A stretch of 64,000 nt of DNA, from NCBI GenBank assembly GCA_013399015.1, contig VWZX01010273.1, forward strand, positions 2,761,944-2,825,943, read 5' to 3'. Below are positions 1 to 13,212 of the stretch, one piece after another. A model generated the notes under the pieces. It was not told where the DNA came from and did no database searches. It saw only the letters and a list, made by a program, of their open reading frames with translations. Made by a program: the position numbers and the translations under genes. Position 1 is the first letter of the stretch; every line of letters starts with the position of its first letter. The stretch is from Galbula dea (Eukaryota; Chordata; Aves; Piciformes; Galbulidae).

Positions 1-212
1 TTGACAATGGTAAGTAGTAAAATAATTTTCCGTAGTGAAAGTAATCTTTGAATCATTTTAACAGAGGCCTTCACATGATCTGGTAACTTCAGCATTTAAT
101 TATTTGAACAAGAATTGCATTTCCATTTGTTTAGTTCTTCTTTGGATGGACTGTCAGCCAGAAACCTCTTAGTACAATTAATGGTAAAATAAGTGCTTAC
201 TGATAGCTACGT

Positions 213-253
213 ACATATATTCACACACATGTGCAAGTGTGTATGTGAATATA
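213..253. repeat. Imperfect inverted repeat (CA/TG-rich hairpin)
   Basis: The arm catatattcacacacatg is followed after a short spacer by its near reverse complement, tgtgtatgtgaatata. It is a short simple-sequence palindrome with no evidence of function. Confidence 0.5.
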
Positions 254-1645
254 ATGTGTTCCCTTCCAGACAATTAAAATGTATTTAAGAGCCCTCAACA
301 AGGAGATTTACACACAACAAATTGGCTACCTCTTGGCTAGAGACTTCCTTCTTTGCTCTGGTGAATGAATGCAGCTTACTGTGAGAGCTATCTGCAAAGA
401 AATATTATGATTCATATTCATAGTAGTTACTAGATAGGTATGTAAGCACATATTCAGGTGAGCTATGCAGGCATATGTTGTCTGTTACATGCTTAGACTG
501 TGTGGTGTATTTTTAGCTACAGGAGGTCTAATCACCCAAGGCTGTGAAAGTGCTGAGGAGAATTACTGTAAGGGATAGTGTGCAGAAGAGCCACCTGCAG
601 AATTTTCTATCCTGTGAGATTGGAACTATAGAGGTGGGTTGACAGAGGAGTGTCATTAGCAGTTGGGACAGTTCAGAAAGCCCTTTGGCCTGGTCTGGCC
701 ACCCTAAATGGTATTGATCTCTCTCAGCCCCCATTTGGTAACGGTTGTCCCAAGTTACAGCCTCCATCTGACCTCTGTGAGGGTGACATGTGCAGAGCTT
801 GAGGGGATAGTGTAGATGCTGGTGTGTGAGGTTAGCAAAGTAGGAAATAGGAAAAGTGCATTACAACAGGAAATACTGGGGTAAAATAGCCAGGAAAAAA
901 AAACCCAAACCAAACACTATTAAAATTATGAGACAGGAAATTTTACAAGTTGCTTTTATGCCAATGAAGAAAAGAAGTCTAGAGAGATTAAATAACTTGT
1001 CCCATGTCATCAAGAGTTTTATAGCAGAGCTGGGAATTGAGCTCTCTTCCCCCTAATGCCATCTATGTTTTAATGCTGAAGGGGCCTCTTTCACAGTTTA
1101 TCCAGTGGTCCTTGGAGAGCTTAAGGCTACTGTGGCAAAACCATGTTTCCGGCACCACATCCTGTGCGCCAGGAGAGCAGGCTGCATCTTCTGAAAAGTA
1201 CACCCTCTGCATAATGAGCCCACAGGATGCCTTGTGCCTCTAATAAAGGAGCTGGCTAAATGCCATTTTATTATTATTATACATTTGTTTAATATAGTAG
1301 TTCCTTGAAACCGAACAAGAAAAGGTCCTTGAGGTGCTGTATACAGTGTTCGAATACTGGACAGCTATAATGAGTCTAACATTTGTATGGAAAAGAGAGA
1401 GAGGAAGTGGGTGGAAAACTGAGGCAATATTTAGCCCCATGTTGATGCTCCATGAGATGATGTGGTCCTTCCACAGGGTAATAATATAGAAGGCTGGTGA
1501 AAATAAGATGATTTAATTTGTTCATAACATCATTATTCAAGGAACAAAAAAGTATGTAGCCTTATCCAAAGATGTAATCTGAGAGGTCTTTATTCTGTGC
1601 CAAGCTAAAATTCTGCTATTTAATTACCGATTTAGAAAATATCTT

Positions 1646-1735
1646 GGGCTCAATTTCCTGCTCAGTTACACTGTTATAAATCTAATAGAGTTGTTAAAGA
1701 TTTATGGCAGTGTAACTGAAGGCAGAATTGGGTCC
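1646..1735. repeat. Ancient palindromic (MITE-like) repeat
   Basis: The 90-bp segment is a near-palindrome: gggctcaattt and cagttacactg on the left pair with cagtgtaactg and aattgggtccc on the right, with internal ataaatct/agatttat also complementary. The motif 'cagtgtaactga..gcagaatt.ggccc' is one I know as a very common old repeat in sauropsid genomes. The family name is not certain, and the copy is diverged. Confidence 0.65.
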
Positions 1736-3248
1736 CTTATGTTTAAAACTTAGTTTGCCACGTAAGTAATAATTTCTACTTTCTAGGCAAGAGTTTAAGG
1801 ATCTTGCAGAGCTCTGTTTCTCTAGAAGAAATATGAACTACAGTAGTGTGGGTGAGTGATTAATGCTGGAGGGGATGTCTAGGGGCAATCTGAATTGGCT
1901 GGTGTGGAAAATCCATGTGCAATTCAGATTTAGGATCTGTTTGCAGATGCCTCATAATTTAAAATGTCAAAAACCACCAAACCTTAGGCCTTTGTGTAGT
2001 AAATTAATATACTACTTGTTCAGTGTTCAGCAGTCTTTACTGAAGTAATACCCTCATGAGGTGTGAATTCATCCTGTTCCCTTTAGTAAGGACTTAACTT
2101 CAAATTGATTGTGACCCTTTAGTCCTAACAGTCTCTGTCATTAAAAAAAAAAAAATCCCTGTTTTGTTTTTATTTAAATCATGTGTTTAGTAACTTTAAA
2201 AAGAAAAAAAAAATGTTGCCTTATTTATCCAGACTTAAAGAAATTTTGTGTTAGCACAGATGTATTTTATCTGTTGGCTTTTCACCTCTAATGACAGGAG
2301 CTTTCTTAGTAAGCAACTGGCTCTTTATTGTATTTCTCAGCTTTCACTGAGGAAACGAGATCAACTTTTGAAGTCTTTGTCTGCAAAGTGAGCTGGGATC
2401 TGCCCATCCTTTACAGAGGTTCCTGGTCTGGCCCCAGCACAGCTTGTGCAGCTCTCACCCACTGGCAAGGCTCACCAGGTCTCGATGAACGCCCTTGGGT
2501 TTGCAGGGGGTGCTCTGGTTGTGGGCAGTTTCCCCAGTGACAAATGGGGACATAAGTTCGAACTGTGTTGCTCTGCGATTTATGTCACTTCTGACAAATT
2601 TATGTTTTTTTCTATAGTACTGTAGGCCTACAGTGTGTTATAGAAAGAGTAAATAATCATAATACATAGCTATCCCCAAATATGAGCCCATTAAAATAAT
2701 GTAATTCAATGTCCAGAACAGCCTATTTTAATGTAAACACATATCCAAGGTATGTGTCTATGAAATTGCTGAGGAAGGAATTGAAAAATTAGTTATTCCA
2801 AGCTTTCCAAGCACTGTAAGCTAATAATTTTTAAGATGCAGGAGAGAATAATAGATTAGGTACATTATATTGTTTTGGAAATTATTTTTCAATGGCATTT
2901 TTGTTAGCTGTGAAAGCAGTAACTCCAAATGAGCGTAAATCATTTCACTGTTTAATACAGTACTGACTTGGTGCATTGATCATGATACCTGTGACTTTTG
3001 TAAGTATGAATTTTGTTTGATTTTTAAGTACAGATGGGTAATCAATTACTTAAAAACTAGTTCAAATTTAAAGGAATAAACCGCTCTGTTGACATTTCTT
3101 GAGGTATTTTGCAACCTAAGCAAAGGCTCAGGTATTCCAGATATGATAGATGTGTAGATTGCATAAGATGTTATGCATTGCTCAGTCTAAGATACAGAGT
3201 CCTGCTTGCCCTTAAACCCTTTGTTCTCTTGGCTGAATGCAGTTAATT

Positions 3249-3270
3249 AGCAACCGTCTCCATAGCAACT
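3249..3270. promoter_or_regulatory. Candidate RFX X-box
   Basis: The bases agcaaccgtctccatagcaact, read on the other strand, give GTTGCTATGGAGAC followed by GGTTGC, close to the RFX consensus GTTRCYATGGYAAC. It carries two GCAAC half sites. It is a single short motif in a large intron, with no supporting data. Confidence 0.3.
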
Positions 3271-6200
3271 GCCTCATAGTCCAAAAACATTGTCTCCTTT
3301 TTGCAGTTTAGCTTATCACACTGTTTACCTGAAGGGCTTTTCACTGCATTGAGTCTCATTTGAGTTGGCTGTATGCCTGCTCACGGAAGTGAATTGTCAA
3401 GATAGAAAAACACCATGGCAGCAAGATGCTGAACAGGGCCCTGTGTGTGAAAGCAAAAACATTAAAAAAGTTCTGTGGAAACAAAAGTTGAAGTTTGCCA
3501 TGATTTACATCCACTTTTAAAGCTTGTGACTCACCAGGAATATTGTGCATTATAAAATACTGCTTCACTTCTGGGCCTTTTTAACAGCATCTCATAGCCT
3601 ACCCACAGGGTGTTCCCTTGCCTGTAACATACTCTCAAATCCATGAGCCTCACAGGATCAGACCCTCATCCAGGTTCAGGGAGAAACTTGTCTCTCTCCA
3701 AACCCAGGCTGTTTCAGGCAGCTTCAGCTTGTTCATTAAGAGGATGTCACTGTACACGGGCCAGCTGTGTTGAATGTTGTAGTCCTATGTTAGCATTGTT
3801 TCAAGGGAAATATCTGAGTGGTGTTTCCATATGATAAACTAATTAGGAGGGGAAGGAAAAGAGCTGTGTGGTTATACAAATCAAAGTACATTGGAGATTT
3901 AGGCTTAGTTTATATTAGCCATTAAAATGGTGTTAAAATATCTTCCATGTACTCATATGGCTCAGTTAGAATAAACACAGATTTGTACTAATACGACTCT
4001 GTCAGTGTAAGATGACATGTTTGAAGTTTATATAGAGGTGTCTCCACATATGCACACACCTTTATAGAGGCTTACTAGAAGGTGTGAATGCGTCACTGAA
4101 ATGACAGTGAAACCTTAACTGGTCTTTCGATCTGACATTTATGTCTGGCCTGAAACCAGGATGCTCCTGCATGAGAGGCTATGTGAGAAGTACCATTTTC
4201 TTGTTTGCTGGATGTTTTACTTATTAATGCTGAGTTTGTTGGGGGTTTGGTTTTGGTTTATTTTCTTAGTGGGCAGTACAATGATTGAGAGGCTTATTTA
4301 GCCTGGGGTTGTTCTTGTTTTATCCTAGCCAGACCAGAAGACAGAGCTTGTCATTCAGCCATGGTGGTACCCGCTGCCCTTCGTTCCCTTTTCCATGATA
4401 ATTTCAGCTGGCAAAAGCCATTCTCCCTTTCAGCCCCAAAATGGCATGTGGGGCTGCTGCGTCTCAACAAAAAGGCTTTATTCAATATGATGTGTTTGAA
4501 ACAGTCTTTCCATAGATTTGAGGACGTGTTTTGGGCTCTTTTAGGATAAAAAGTAGAATGCGTGCAAGCCCTGCTAGTATTGCTGGTGTATGCCATTATC
4601 CCTATAGAGCTTCTGGTTGATAGAGGGTTATTCTCTGTTCATGTTAATGTCTTGCTCATACTATTCCACATTCACTATCATTATTAGTAGTATTTGAATT
4701 ATAGCAGTGCTGAAAGTCTGCAGGCAGGATAAAGAGTCCATTGTAGTAGATCTTGTGCACACAAGATGAGACAATCTCTGCACCGGCTGTTTACAGTCTG
4801 GTTTAAAACCAGTAGCGTGAGTGGGTTTATCATATGAATAGCAAAGAGAGAAGGAAAATGCTACAAATGATAGGAAATCAAGGGTTACATGGAGTAACTG
4901 TTCATTTAGGTATGTGGAGACATTGGATGTTTGTTACATTTGTAACTGTAGAGTAGAAAGTAAATGAAATGCATTTTGCTGTTGCTGTTCTCTGCAGCCA
5001 GCGTGGTGGCTGTAGGGTGCTGTGGGGAGACCAGAGGCTCCGTGTGGGGAGAGGCAGTGGGCAAGGCAACTTGTGGAGGTGATGGACCAAAGGGATATGC
5101 AAGGTTGGCAACGTGAGGACTGCTGGGGGGGGGGTAATAGTTCAACATGATAAACAGCAAGCTGTCTGCACCTTCAGCAGGGCATCAACACAGGTTTGGT
5201 TCCCATGCTACCCGACTATGTGACTGATACTGCTGAAAAAACAGGTACTTGAAGGCAATTCCCCAGTAACTCCAAGTGTGTAAGACCTCACCTTTGCTGA
5301 TCTTACGCTAGCTCACTCTGGGTGGAAACGACAGTGTGTCCAAGCTGTCAGGCTATTTTCTGACTTCTAAAAAGGTGTTTAGAATTGTCAACACCTTTGA
5401 ATCTATGGCTTCAGTTCTCCTGAAGCCAGGCTTGCTAGGCACCTTTAGGGGTCCAGAAATGGAAAGCTAATGGCCTGAAAACCCCTGCTAGAACTTCATG
5501 TTATTTAATTAGCTTAAAGTCGAGCTTGGCAGATGGCAAAGCAGCAGAAAGAACCTCCCATTTTAAAAATATGGGCCACATCCTCAGCTTGTGTAAACTG
5601 GCAGAGCTCCACTGAAATAGATGTTCAGCTTCTGTCAATTAGCAGGGAAGAGAAAAACTTCTGAAAACAGGAAAACCAGTTGTAAAGCCACATAAATTAT
5701 CAATGGGTTCAGGTACAGAAATTGTTTTTGACATTTCAAAGACTGATCAGTTTCCAAAGTAACTGTATCCTTTACAGTCTTGGTTTTGTTGATGTGCAAT
5801 TCAGAGAAAGAGCTCCACTTGCTTTCCCACAGCTGCCCGAAGTCTGCAGAGCCTGCAGCAGTGAAATGTACTATATGCTGGTTTTTGCAAGTCATTCACT
5901 TATGAAAGTAAGACACCAATAATTTATTCTAGTAAAGGCAGTCTCTATAGTTGTGTAAATTCACCTATTATGTCATAACTTTAATCAGCCTTAACTAAGT
6001 TTTTTAGAAATAGAGAGATCTTTGATTGAAAGTTGTGAGCGCACCTCAGTCTTTCCCAGGGAAAATTCTTGCTCACATGAAAGCTCCCATATGTTGAAAA
6101 GCTGTTGTATTCTTACATTTTAATGTTTCCCATTAATTGCTTGGGATTTTTTTTGTTTTTAATTGGAAACATGAAAACAAAGCCTGAATGACAAATCTGA

Positions 6201-7994
6201 CTGCTCACTTATCCAATTGCATGGCATCAACCTGACAGATTCATTAAATCTATAAAAATATCAGATTAGAATTGAAAGTGAATTGAACTTGTTGAAAGCA
6301 ATGCAGTGTTTACAATCTGCTTTCAGACTGGCTTTTCTGGACCTGCTCATTTTTCTCTCAATTAAACCACCCGTGTAATTAAGGACATACTGCAGGTTAA
6401 CCCCATACTATAGCATATTGTAAGGCTTCAGAGTTCACTGGCTCCAAGCTGCAGATTAACTGCAGAAATAAAAGCAGTAAGAAATAAAGCTAACTTTAAG
6501 TAGGGCAGTAAGAGGGATTTGAGATATTGTTACAGGTTGCTAAACTTGGGTCATGCAAGCAGTTGTGAAGTGACATTTCTAGGGCGTTTGCTGAGCTATA
6601 CACAGGCAGACTGTCTGTGCTCCCACCCACCAGGGTAGGCAGGGATTTAACAAGGAGGTGAAGGAGGAGAAAGTGGGAGAGCAATTGTGTCTAGTAATGC
6701 AGGACAACCAACCATCATCTGCGTAGGTGTGGCCAGGCCAGACTGTGATCTGGTCTGCTGGAGCTGAGTGGCTGCTTTTTGATTTTTTTAAATATTTATT
6801 TCTGATTTATGTTATGATTTTATATAATCACGTGACATTTAAACAATTCTTCACATTCCCTAAGCCATGTGATTTATAACCTGTTAGAATTCCTGTTATT
6901 TATGATGCCACCATCTGCAGCATCATTGCTGTTGGGAGGGCTGGTCCTGCCAGAGCCAACTGGCCACCCTGTCCTGCCCCAGCAGCTGGGGCAAGGTGCC
7001 TCCTCCCCTGTTCCTGCCATGGTGACTCATGCCCCAGCCATTCCTGCAGTCACTGCCCCCTCCCATCTCAGAGACCACCTTTGCCCTTGGGAAGTTTTTT
7101 TCTCAGCAGTAGATATGCATAAGATGTGCTGTGGCCAGTCCACGTGTCAGGAGCAGGTGACAAGTCTCCTAACCCCTTGCAAAGGGTTAGAGTGGGTGGT
7201 AGCTTTCCAGGCTCTTGCTAGCATTTGACTCCAAGATAGTCACTAAGGAGCCTTTCTGTGTGGGACTGAGGGGGAAATGGAGGACACCTCACTCATGACA
7301 GAAGTCACCAGGAGCAGAGTCCAGCTCTGTGCCTTCAGTGGGCCAAGTTAAACCAGGTTACTTCTGTCATTACCATCAAGGAACTTTCATATATCCCTTA
7401 TAAATAAATTACAAACCTTAGTAAATTACTTGAGAGCATTATTGCTATTTATGTAAACCATACATTAAAAATAATCTTTTTTTGCTCATGTATCCTCTGA
7501 ATTAGGGCGGCTTCAATGAGAGTCTGAGAGTCAGCATGTGTGCAAGCTGGGAGACAGGCATATGGCATTTTTGTGATGAGTAATATGACAGGTTGACCTA
7601 TAGTATGTCTGTTATTGAAACATCTCAATTACCTGAAAACTCTTGGTTAAATGAGTAGAGTTGCAGTGCTGTGTGTAATTCCAGGTCTCGTTATTTTTGC
7701 AGCACTGGACTTCATAGCATGCAGTGTGAAATACTTGGAACTGTCAAATTGCTTGTGAGAATTGGAAATTGTACTGGACAATCAAATGAATTGGTGGGCT
7801 GGCTACCACAAGCAAAACTTGATTCCTAAGCTTGTGTAGATTATACTATAAAAGATAACCTAAGGTCGTAGATATAAACCATAATAAGAGCTCTCTTTGA
7901 AGAAAATTGTCTTGCAGGTTGTTACGAAGAATGATGCTAAAATACAGAACAAAATTATCTGGACAAAAATGTGATAGCAGGTTACACATAAAAA

Positions 7995-8062
7995 GCCAAA
8001 TTCACCTGGGCAGCTTCAGTGAAGCTTTTTCCACTGCAGCACAGCTGAGGTGAGATTCTGGC
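7995..8062. repeat. Ancient palindromic repeat remnant
   Basis: The left arm gccaaattcacct and right arm aggtgagattctggc are imperfect reverse complements 40 bp apart. The composition resembles the 'aaattctg...' palindromic old repeats of amniotes, like the copy at 1646. It is degraded. Confidence 0.4.
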
Positions 8063-8177
8063 CTGAAAACCAGCTCCTCTGGGAAACTGCATCATGAAAA
8101 GTCTGGCCTGTAGCCACTACAGTCAGAAGAGTGCTGACAAGGATGATTTTGCATATATTCTTTGTGTTCCATTTTGG

Positions 8178-9146
8178 GATCACAGAATGTTAGGGGTTGG
8201 AAGGGACCTTGAAAGATCTAGTCCAACCCACCTGCCAGAGTAGGATTCCCTACAGTAGGTCACACAGAAGTGCATCCAGATGGGTTTTGAATATCTCCAC
8301 AGAAGGAGACTCCACAGCGTCTCTGGGCAGTCTGTTCCAGTGCTCTGGCACCCTCATTGGGAAAATTTTTTTCTTCTGTTTACACTGATCTTCCTATGCT
8401 TCAACTTGCAACCATTGCCCCTTGTCCTGTCACTGGGCTTCACCGAGAAGAGACTGAGCCCAGCCTCCTGACACTCACCCTTCACATATTTAAAAGCACA
8501 GATGAGGTCACCCCTTAGTCTCCTCTTCTCCAAGCTAAAGAGACCCAACTCCCTCAGCCTTTCCTCATAAGGAAGATGTTCAACCCCCTTCATCATCTTT
8601 GTGGCTCTGTGCTTGACTCTTTCCAGCAGTTCCCTATCCTTCTTCAACTGAGGGGCCCAGAACTGGACACAGTATTCCAGATGTGGCCTCACCATGGCAG
8701 AGTAGGGGGAGGGGGAGTGGAACCTCTCTCCACCTACCAACCACATCCCTTCTAATCCACCCCAGAATCCCATTGGCCCTCCTGGCCACAAGAGCATGCT
8801 GCTGGCTCATGATTATCCTTCCATCTACCAGGACCCCCAGGTTGTTTTCCCCTTCACTGCTCTCCAACAGCTCAGCCCCCAACCTATACTCATACATGGG
8901 GTTGGTCTTTCCCAGGTGCAAGACTCGACACTTGCCCTTGTTGAATTTGTTTCTCCCTGCCCAACTCTCCAGCCTAAGTCACGCTGAATGGCAAGCACAA
9001 CCCTCTGGTGTGTCAGCCACTCCAAACTAGTTTAGTGTCATCAGCAAACTTGTTGACAGTTCACTCTTTTCCCTCATCCAGGTCATTGATGAATGTATTG
9101 AGAAGTACTGGTCCCAGTTCTGACCCCTGAGGGGCTCCAGTAGATA
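8178..9146 (-). mobile_element. CR1 LINE fragment, 5'-truncated
   Basis: The plus strand begins with cacagaatgttaggggttgg and goes on to agtccaaccc, the reverse complement of a CR1 3' end, so the element lies on the minus strand. It extends about 970 bp into the reverse-transcriptase ORF; the far end contains the CR1 phrase tcattgatgaatgtattgag. It is the longest repeat in the window. Its 5' part is missing and the ORF is broken (separate entry), so it is immobile. The starting sequence resembles the copy at 60871, suggesting the same subfamily. Confidence 0.93.
8354..8921 (-). pseudogene. CR1 ORF2 reverse-transcriptase C-terminal remnant, frameshifted
   Basis: Two overlapping minus-strand reading frames together cover the C-terminal part of CR1 ORF2. 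The upstream frame (8921 down to about 8720) contains YRLGAELLESSEG, NLGVLVDGRI and RRANGILGWIRR. The downstream frame (about 8720 to 8354) contains MVRPHLEYCVQFWAPQLKKD, ATKMMKGVEHLPYEERLREL, GLFSLEKRRLRGDLI and FSVKPSDRTRGNGCKLKHRK. The switch of frame near 8720 is a frameshift. These phrases are the standard ending of avian CR1 reverse transcriptase. The catalytic part of the enzyme and the endonuclease are absent, so this is a dead fragment. Confidence 0.9.
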
Positions 9147-12100
9147 CAGGCAATTTCAGAAACTGAGGTGAATTTGGATTTTGGGTCTGTTTCTATGCTG
9201 TAAGTAGAAGACAGTGAGTGAAATGGCCATGAGACAAATGTAAAACATTTGGAGCTCAAGCAATGGAAATTTGGTGTTAAGGTTCTTGACTCTAGGTCAA
9301 AGTTACTAGGTAAGGAAATGTACATGTATCTGTAAGCAGTGGAGCGCTTCATGTATTACAGCTAAGGTGTAAACAGATTTTTTTTTTTATATGCTGTATT
9401 TCTTAACACTTTAAATCACAGTATTTGTGATAAGTTGGATTTAGACTCAAAAGGCAAAATATACAAAACTGATTACTTAGACCTCTAAATCCATAAATGG
9501 CCAAGAACTAAAAACAACCTGCCTGTCAGAGATGCTTACAGCATTCCACCTGTGTAACCTCAGTAACCTCCTGTACCACCTCAGTAACCAGAGCTTTGCA
9601 AATAACTGCTGTGTACAGGGTTGTAGCTGAGGACACTTTATGTCCCCAAAGTCAGCCAGAATACTTCCAAACAACACATGCTAGACGTGTTCATGCGTAC
9701 TGCGGTCTATCAGAATTTGGTGAGCAACTGGCTTGATTGAAATCTGCAAACATTCTAGGAGGGTTATTGTGTATGTGTTAAAAAAAAAACAACTGAGTGA
9801 TGTCGTGTGTGTGCTTGAAGGGTGACACAAGATTGTTTTTGTAGCTGAGATTAGTGGAAACTAATCAGTATCTTCAATGGGGTGCGAGCTTCTCTGACTC
9901 CTGACCTCGCTTGAATCAATGCAAAAAGTTCTCTTGACTTCTGAGGACATAAAGGCTGTAGCAATAGCAAGCTTTTGAAAATGTACAGTAATATATTCTT
10001 TATTCTTATTTGTGTTGAGGTAGCATGTAAGAAACACTGAGCAGAGAGCTAGAGAGAATTTACCATCCCCGTCTCTTCAGCTGAGTTGTCTCTCAGGTGG
10101 CAGCAGTGCAGCACAGGCATTGGAGCCCATGCTTCAGCCCTTGCTCAGGCCAGACTCCTCTCGTGGTGGGAGCAAGAAAATTTTTGCTCATCTTGGGAAA
10201 GGAAAGCAAGCAACTTTGTTAGAGCTGAAATGTTTGTTTTAAAGATAATAGTTTTATATAATTACGTTGTCACATGGGTGATACTTTTGGTTTTCTTAAT
10301 TTTTAAAAAGTCCCTCAGCTGTAGTTCTATGCTCATGACTCTGAAGTTCAGTCAAGCTGCTTTTGAATCGCTGCTTCTAAAGAAGATAAGTCTGTTGCTG
10401 TTAGTGATGTTGAAGAGGAAAAATTTTCTATCACTTTACACATTTTTATTAAGCAGTAGGTTGAAAGGCAGTATAATTTGAAAGCCTTGTCATATCTTTG
10501 ATGAATGCTTTCTAACATTGCTGTGTTTTGCCCAGTTATGACAGAACCCACTAGAATGACATCTATTTCAGCTGTCATCAGTTTGGATCTGCATACACTC
10601 CAGGAAAAAAAAAGTTTCCTCTCCTCAAGGAAAAGACCTGTGCTGTGGGAGGGGAAGACCCTTCAGTAAAGGCTTTGGGTGGCAGGCCACACATGACAGA
10701 CCCTGACAGGATTTTTTGACCTTATATTGAGGTGTGGGCTTTTTTGTTCTATAGCTGTGGCAGAAATAGGAGGCAATGAGCCCTGCTGGCCCTGCTGATT
10801 GGACCTGCTGAAGTATATTTATTCATTTATTTATTCATTATTTTTTTCATCTAGCACAATGACTTTCTGCTCTTAGATTTGAAATGGAGGGTGCTATTCA
10901 ATATAAATAATCATAGGTATGTAACAGGTATCTTAATGCTAACATTCAATTTAATGCATCAGTTTTTATGAATCATTTCCATGCTCCTCTACCAGAGACA
11001 GTTTATGTACTAGGTTTCTTTTGGCAAATATGGAAGCTGATTGAGTTTAAATACAAGCATTATTTGAAAGTATAGTGCTAGCTGCAAGACCCTATGTTGC
11101 ATCTACTATTGTGTAAAAAATATAAGGGTAGTTAAAATAACATTATTTTCTGCTCAAAATTATTGATTTTGAAATTCTTAATCATATTTATTTGTCATTT
11201 GGGAGGAAGACAGAAACCCCACTGTTTCTCTTAAGTATAGTCAATTGCTTATGGTAAAGAGCATTTTACATAAGAAATAAATTCAGATACACTTGTAAGT
11301 AAAACTAGGACAAGTTAAAAGCCTAAAACTTTATGCATTGTAATAATTATTTAATGCTCACAATGAAGCCTTGTCCTTAGGGTTTTATGCTTTAGCTGTT
11401 TCTTACCCACGCCTTCTAGTTAAGTGCAGACAAAGCTGCTATTTTTTCAAATGGCATAATGTATATCAGTGTGTGTCAATGAAAAACATCAAAATAGGCA
11501 TTGTCTGGTATAATACATTAACTGTATGAAATCTGGAACAGTTTCTCCTTGATCTTTGGAAGTGTCTTTAAATGAGGCATAAGCCATAAGTAGAATTCTT
11601 GAAGTACCAGTGGCTTTAATTTCAAAATTTGACAAATCTTAATTTTTAGAAAAGTAAAATTGCCCTGTTTGTGTTCTGTCATATATTTTCATTTAATTCC
11701 AAGTTCACTCTTCTCATATTTAGCATACTCTATTTCACCCTATTGATCAGCAAGCACTTTGGAACAATTGCCTTGTTTTTATTAAACTACTGAAAATGCA
11801 TATATTTTGCATTTCAGTACAAAAGAGTTTGCTTGTTGCTGTGATGTTTAGTTCTAGACACCTCTTACAAGTCTGTAATGAAGGACTTGATGCAGTATGG
11901 AAACTGAATTTTGGGTAGTTGGAGTGTTTTTAATGTCAGGACTGCAGGATTAGACCTAAACTCTGTGTATATTCTGGTGTCATGTAATAGGCATAAATGA
12001 CCAAGGTAATTTCAGTCTTGAGTAATTTCATTTGAAGTTGAGGTCAGCATCTTTCCTTTCTGAGGGTGAGAGAAGCCATGTGAGAATTAGCCAGTAAAAA

Positions 12101-13091
12101 TGCAGGGAAAATCATGTGCTCACGTGACATAACATCATAAGCTGTTTCTTGCCCTTGGGTGGCAAGTCCCTACCCTTGGAAAAGAGCCAGAAGTTCACAT
12201 CACGTAAATCAGTGTGATTTTCACTATGCATGCATGAGTGCATGCTTATTTACACCACATGAGGATGTAAGAGCATTTTTTATCAAGCTCCTTGTAGTTG
12301 TGTTTCTTGACATATACTTAGGTATCATCTCAGTGCCAACACTATCAAATATTTTATTGAATATCAAAAGGTTTCTCCATCTTAGATGGCAGAATGAGAG
12401 TAGTGTGGAATTGTCCTTAGGCTGTTGCAGGCCCTGTGTGTGGATGCAGTTTGTACATGCAGAACAAATACTGTTCTAACTTCTTGTAATTTTGAAAGTT
12501 AACATGACTCAGGAAGTTTAGCACTTCTGGCAAGTATTTAACAACTGAATTATAGATGAGCAAGCAAAAGAAGCACTAATTTGAGGAAAATGTCTTTATT
12601 TTCATTATATATTTTCATGTATACAAAAATATGTAATGTAGCACTAATGTGCAAAAGTACCCAACACATAACCTATCAATAATTCATTTATTTTTGTAGC
12701 ATTAGTATTATTTTTGTAGCTCAGCAAACTGGGCTGAAAGAGGAAAGCTCATGGATGCTATTTCAAAACACGAATTCTAAAGACATGTATGCTACATGCT
12801 TTTATGAAGTTCACGAAAGCAATCCATCCATTGGCTGCTTACCTGGGGGGATACCCCTTTGCATGTTCTGTTTAAAATGTTTCTGTGTACTCATATCACA
12901 CCATTTTTAGTCTAATATTACCATGGAGGTGAGTCCTTAATTTTAACTGTTCCATTTTCACATCAGATTAGCTCTCTGTAGCTAATTGTAAGGGCCCTGT
13001 ACTACTTTTCTGAACAAGAGTCTCCTAATAGCAATGGTTGCTCTGACAGATTGTCATTAATCTGTCAATAATGAGATTTTTCCATTTTATG

Positions 13092-13199
13092 CTTAGATAT
13101 AAGCTCTTTGGGGAAAAGATCATCTCTTTGCTCTGTATTTGTACAGTGCTTAGCACAGTGGGGCTTTGGTCTGTGATGGGGCCCCTCGGTCCCTGTGTC
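13092..13199. repeat. Ancient L2/CR1-like repeat relic
   Basis: The segment includes agatataagctctttgggg and tttgtacagtgcttagcaca, then gtggggctttggtctgtgat and ggggcccctcgg. It follows the pattern 'agattgtaagctctttggggcaggga...tgtacagcgcctagcacaatgggg', a very common old interspersed repeat in amniotes resembling L2/CR1 3' ends. Diverged; family uncertain. Confidence 0.6.
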
Positions 13200-13212
13200 A
13201 CACTTACCTCTC

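Larger units (their letters stand above)
1..8177. other. Non-coding, probable 5' TEAD1 intron
   Basis: I see no coding exon I can recognise here; open reading frames are short and without familiar motifs. The sequence is AT-rich with scattered A/T runs. It contains an imperfect AT/CA hairpin (213-253), old palindromic repeats (1646-1735 and 7995-8062), an RFX-like X-box (3249-3270) and a GC-richer patch around 6930-7090. Placing it inside TEAD1 is an inference from the missing upstream TEAD1 exon and the known large 5' introns of the gene. Confidence 0.55.

Noticed and set aside
6869..7228. 119-codon plus-strand frame in a C-rich patch
   Set aside because: Low-complexity Pro/Ala/Leu composition from C-rich sequence. 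No homology recognised.
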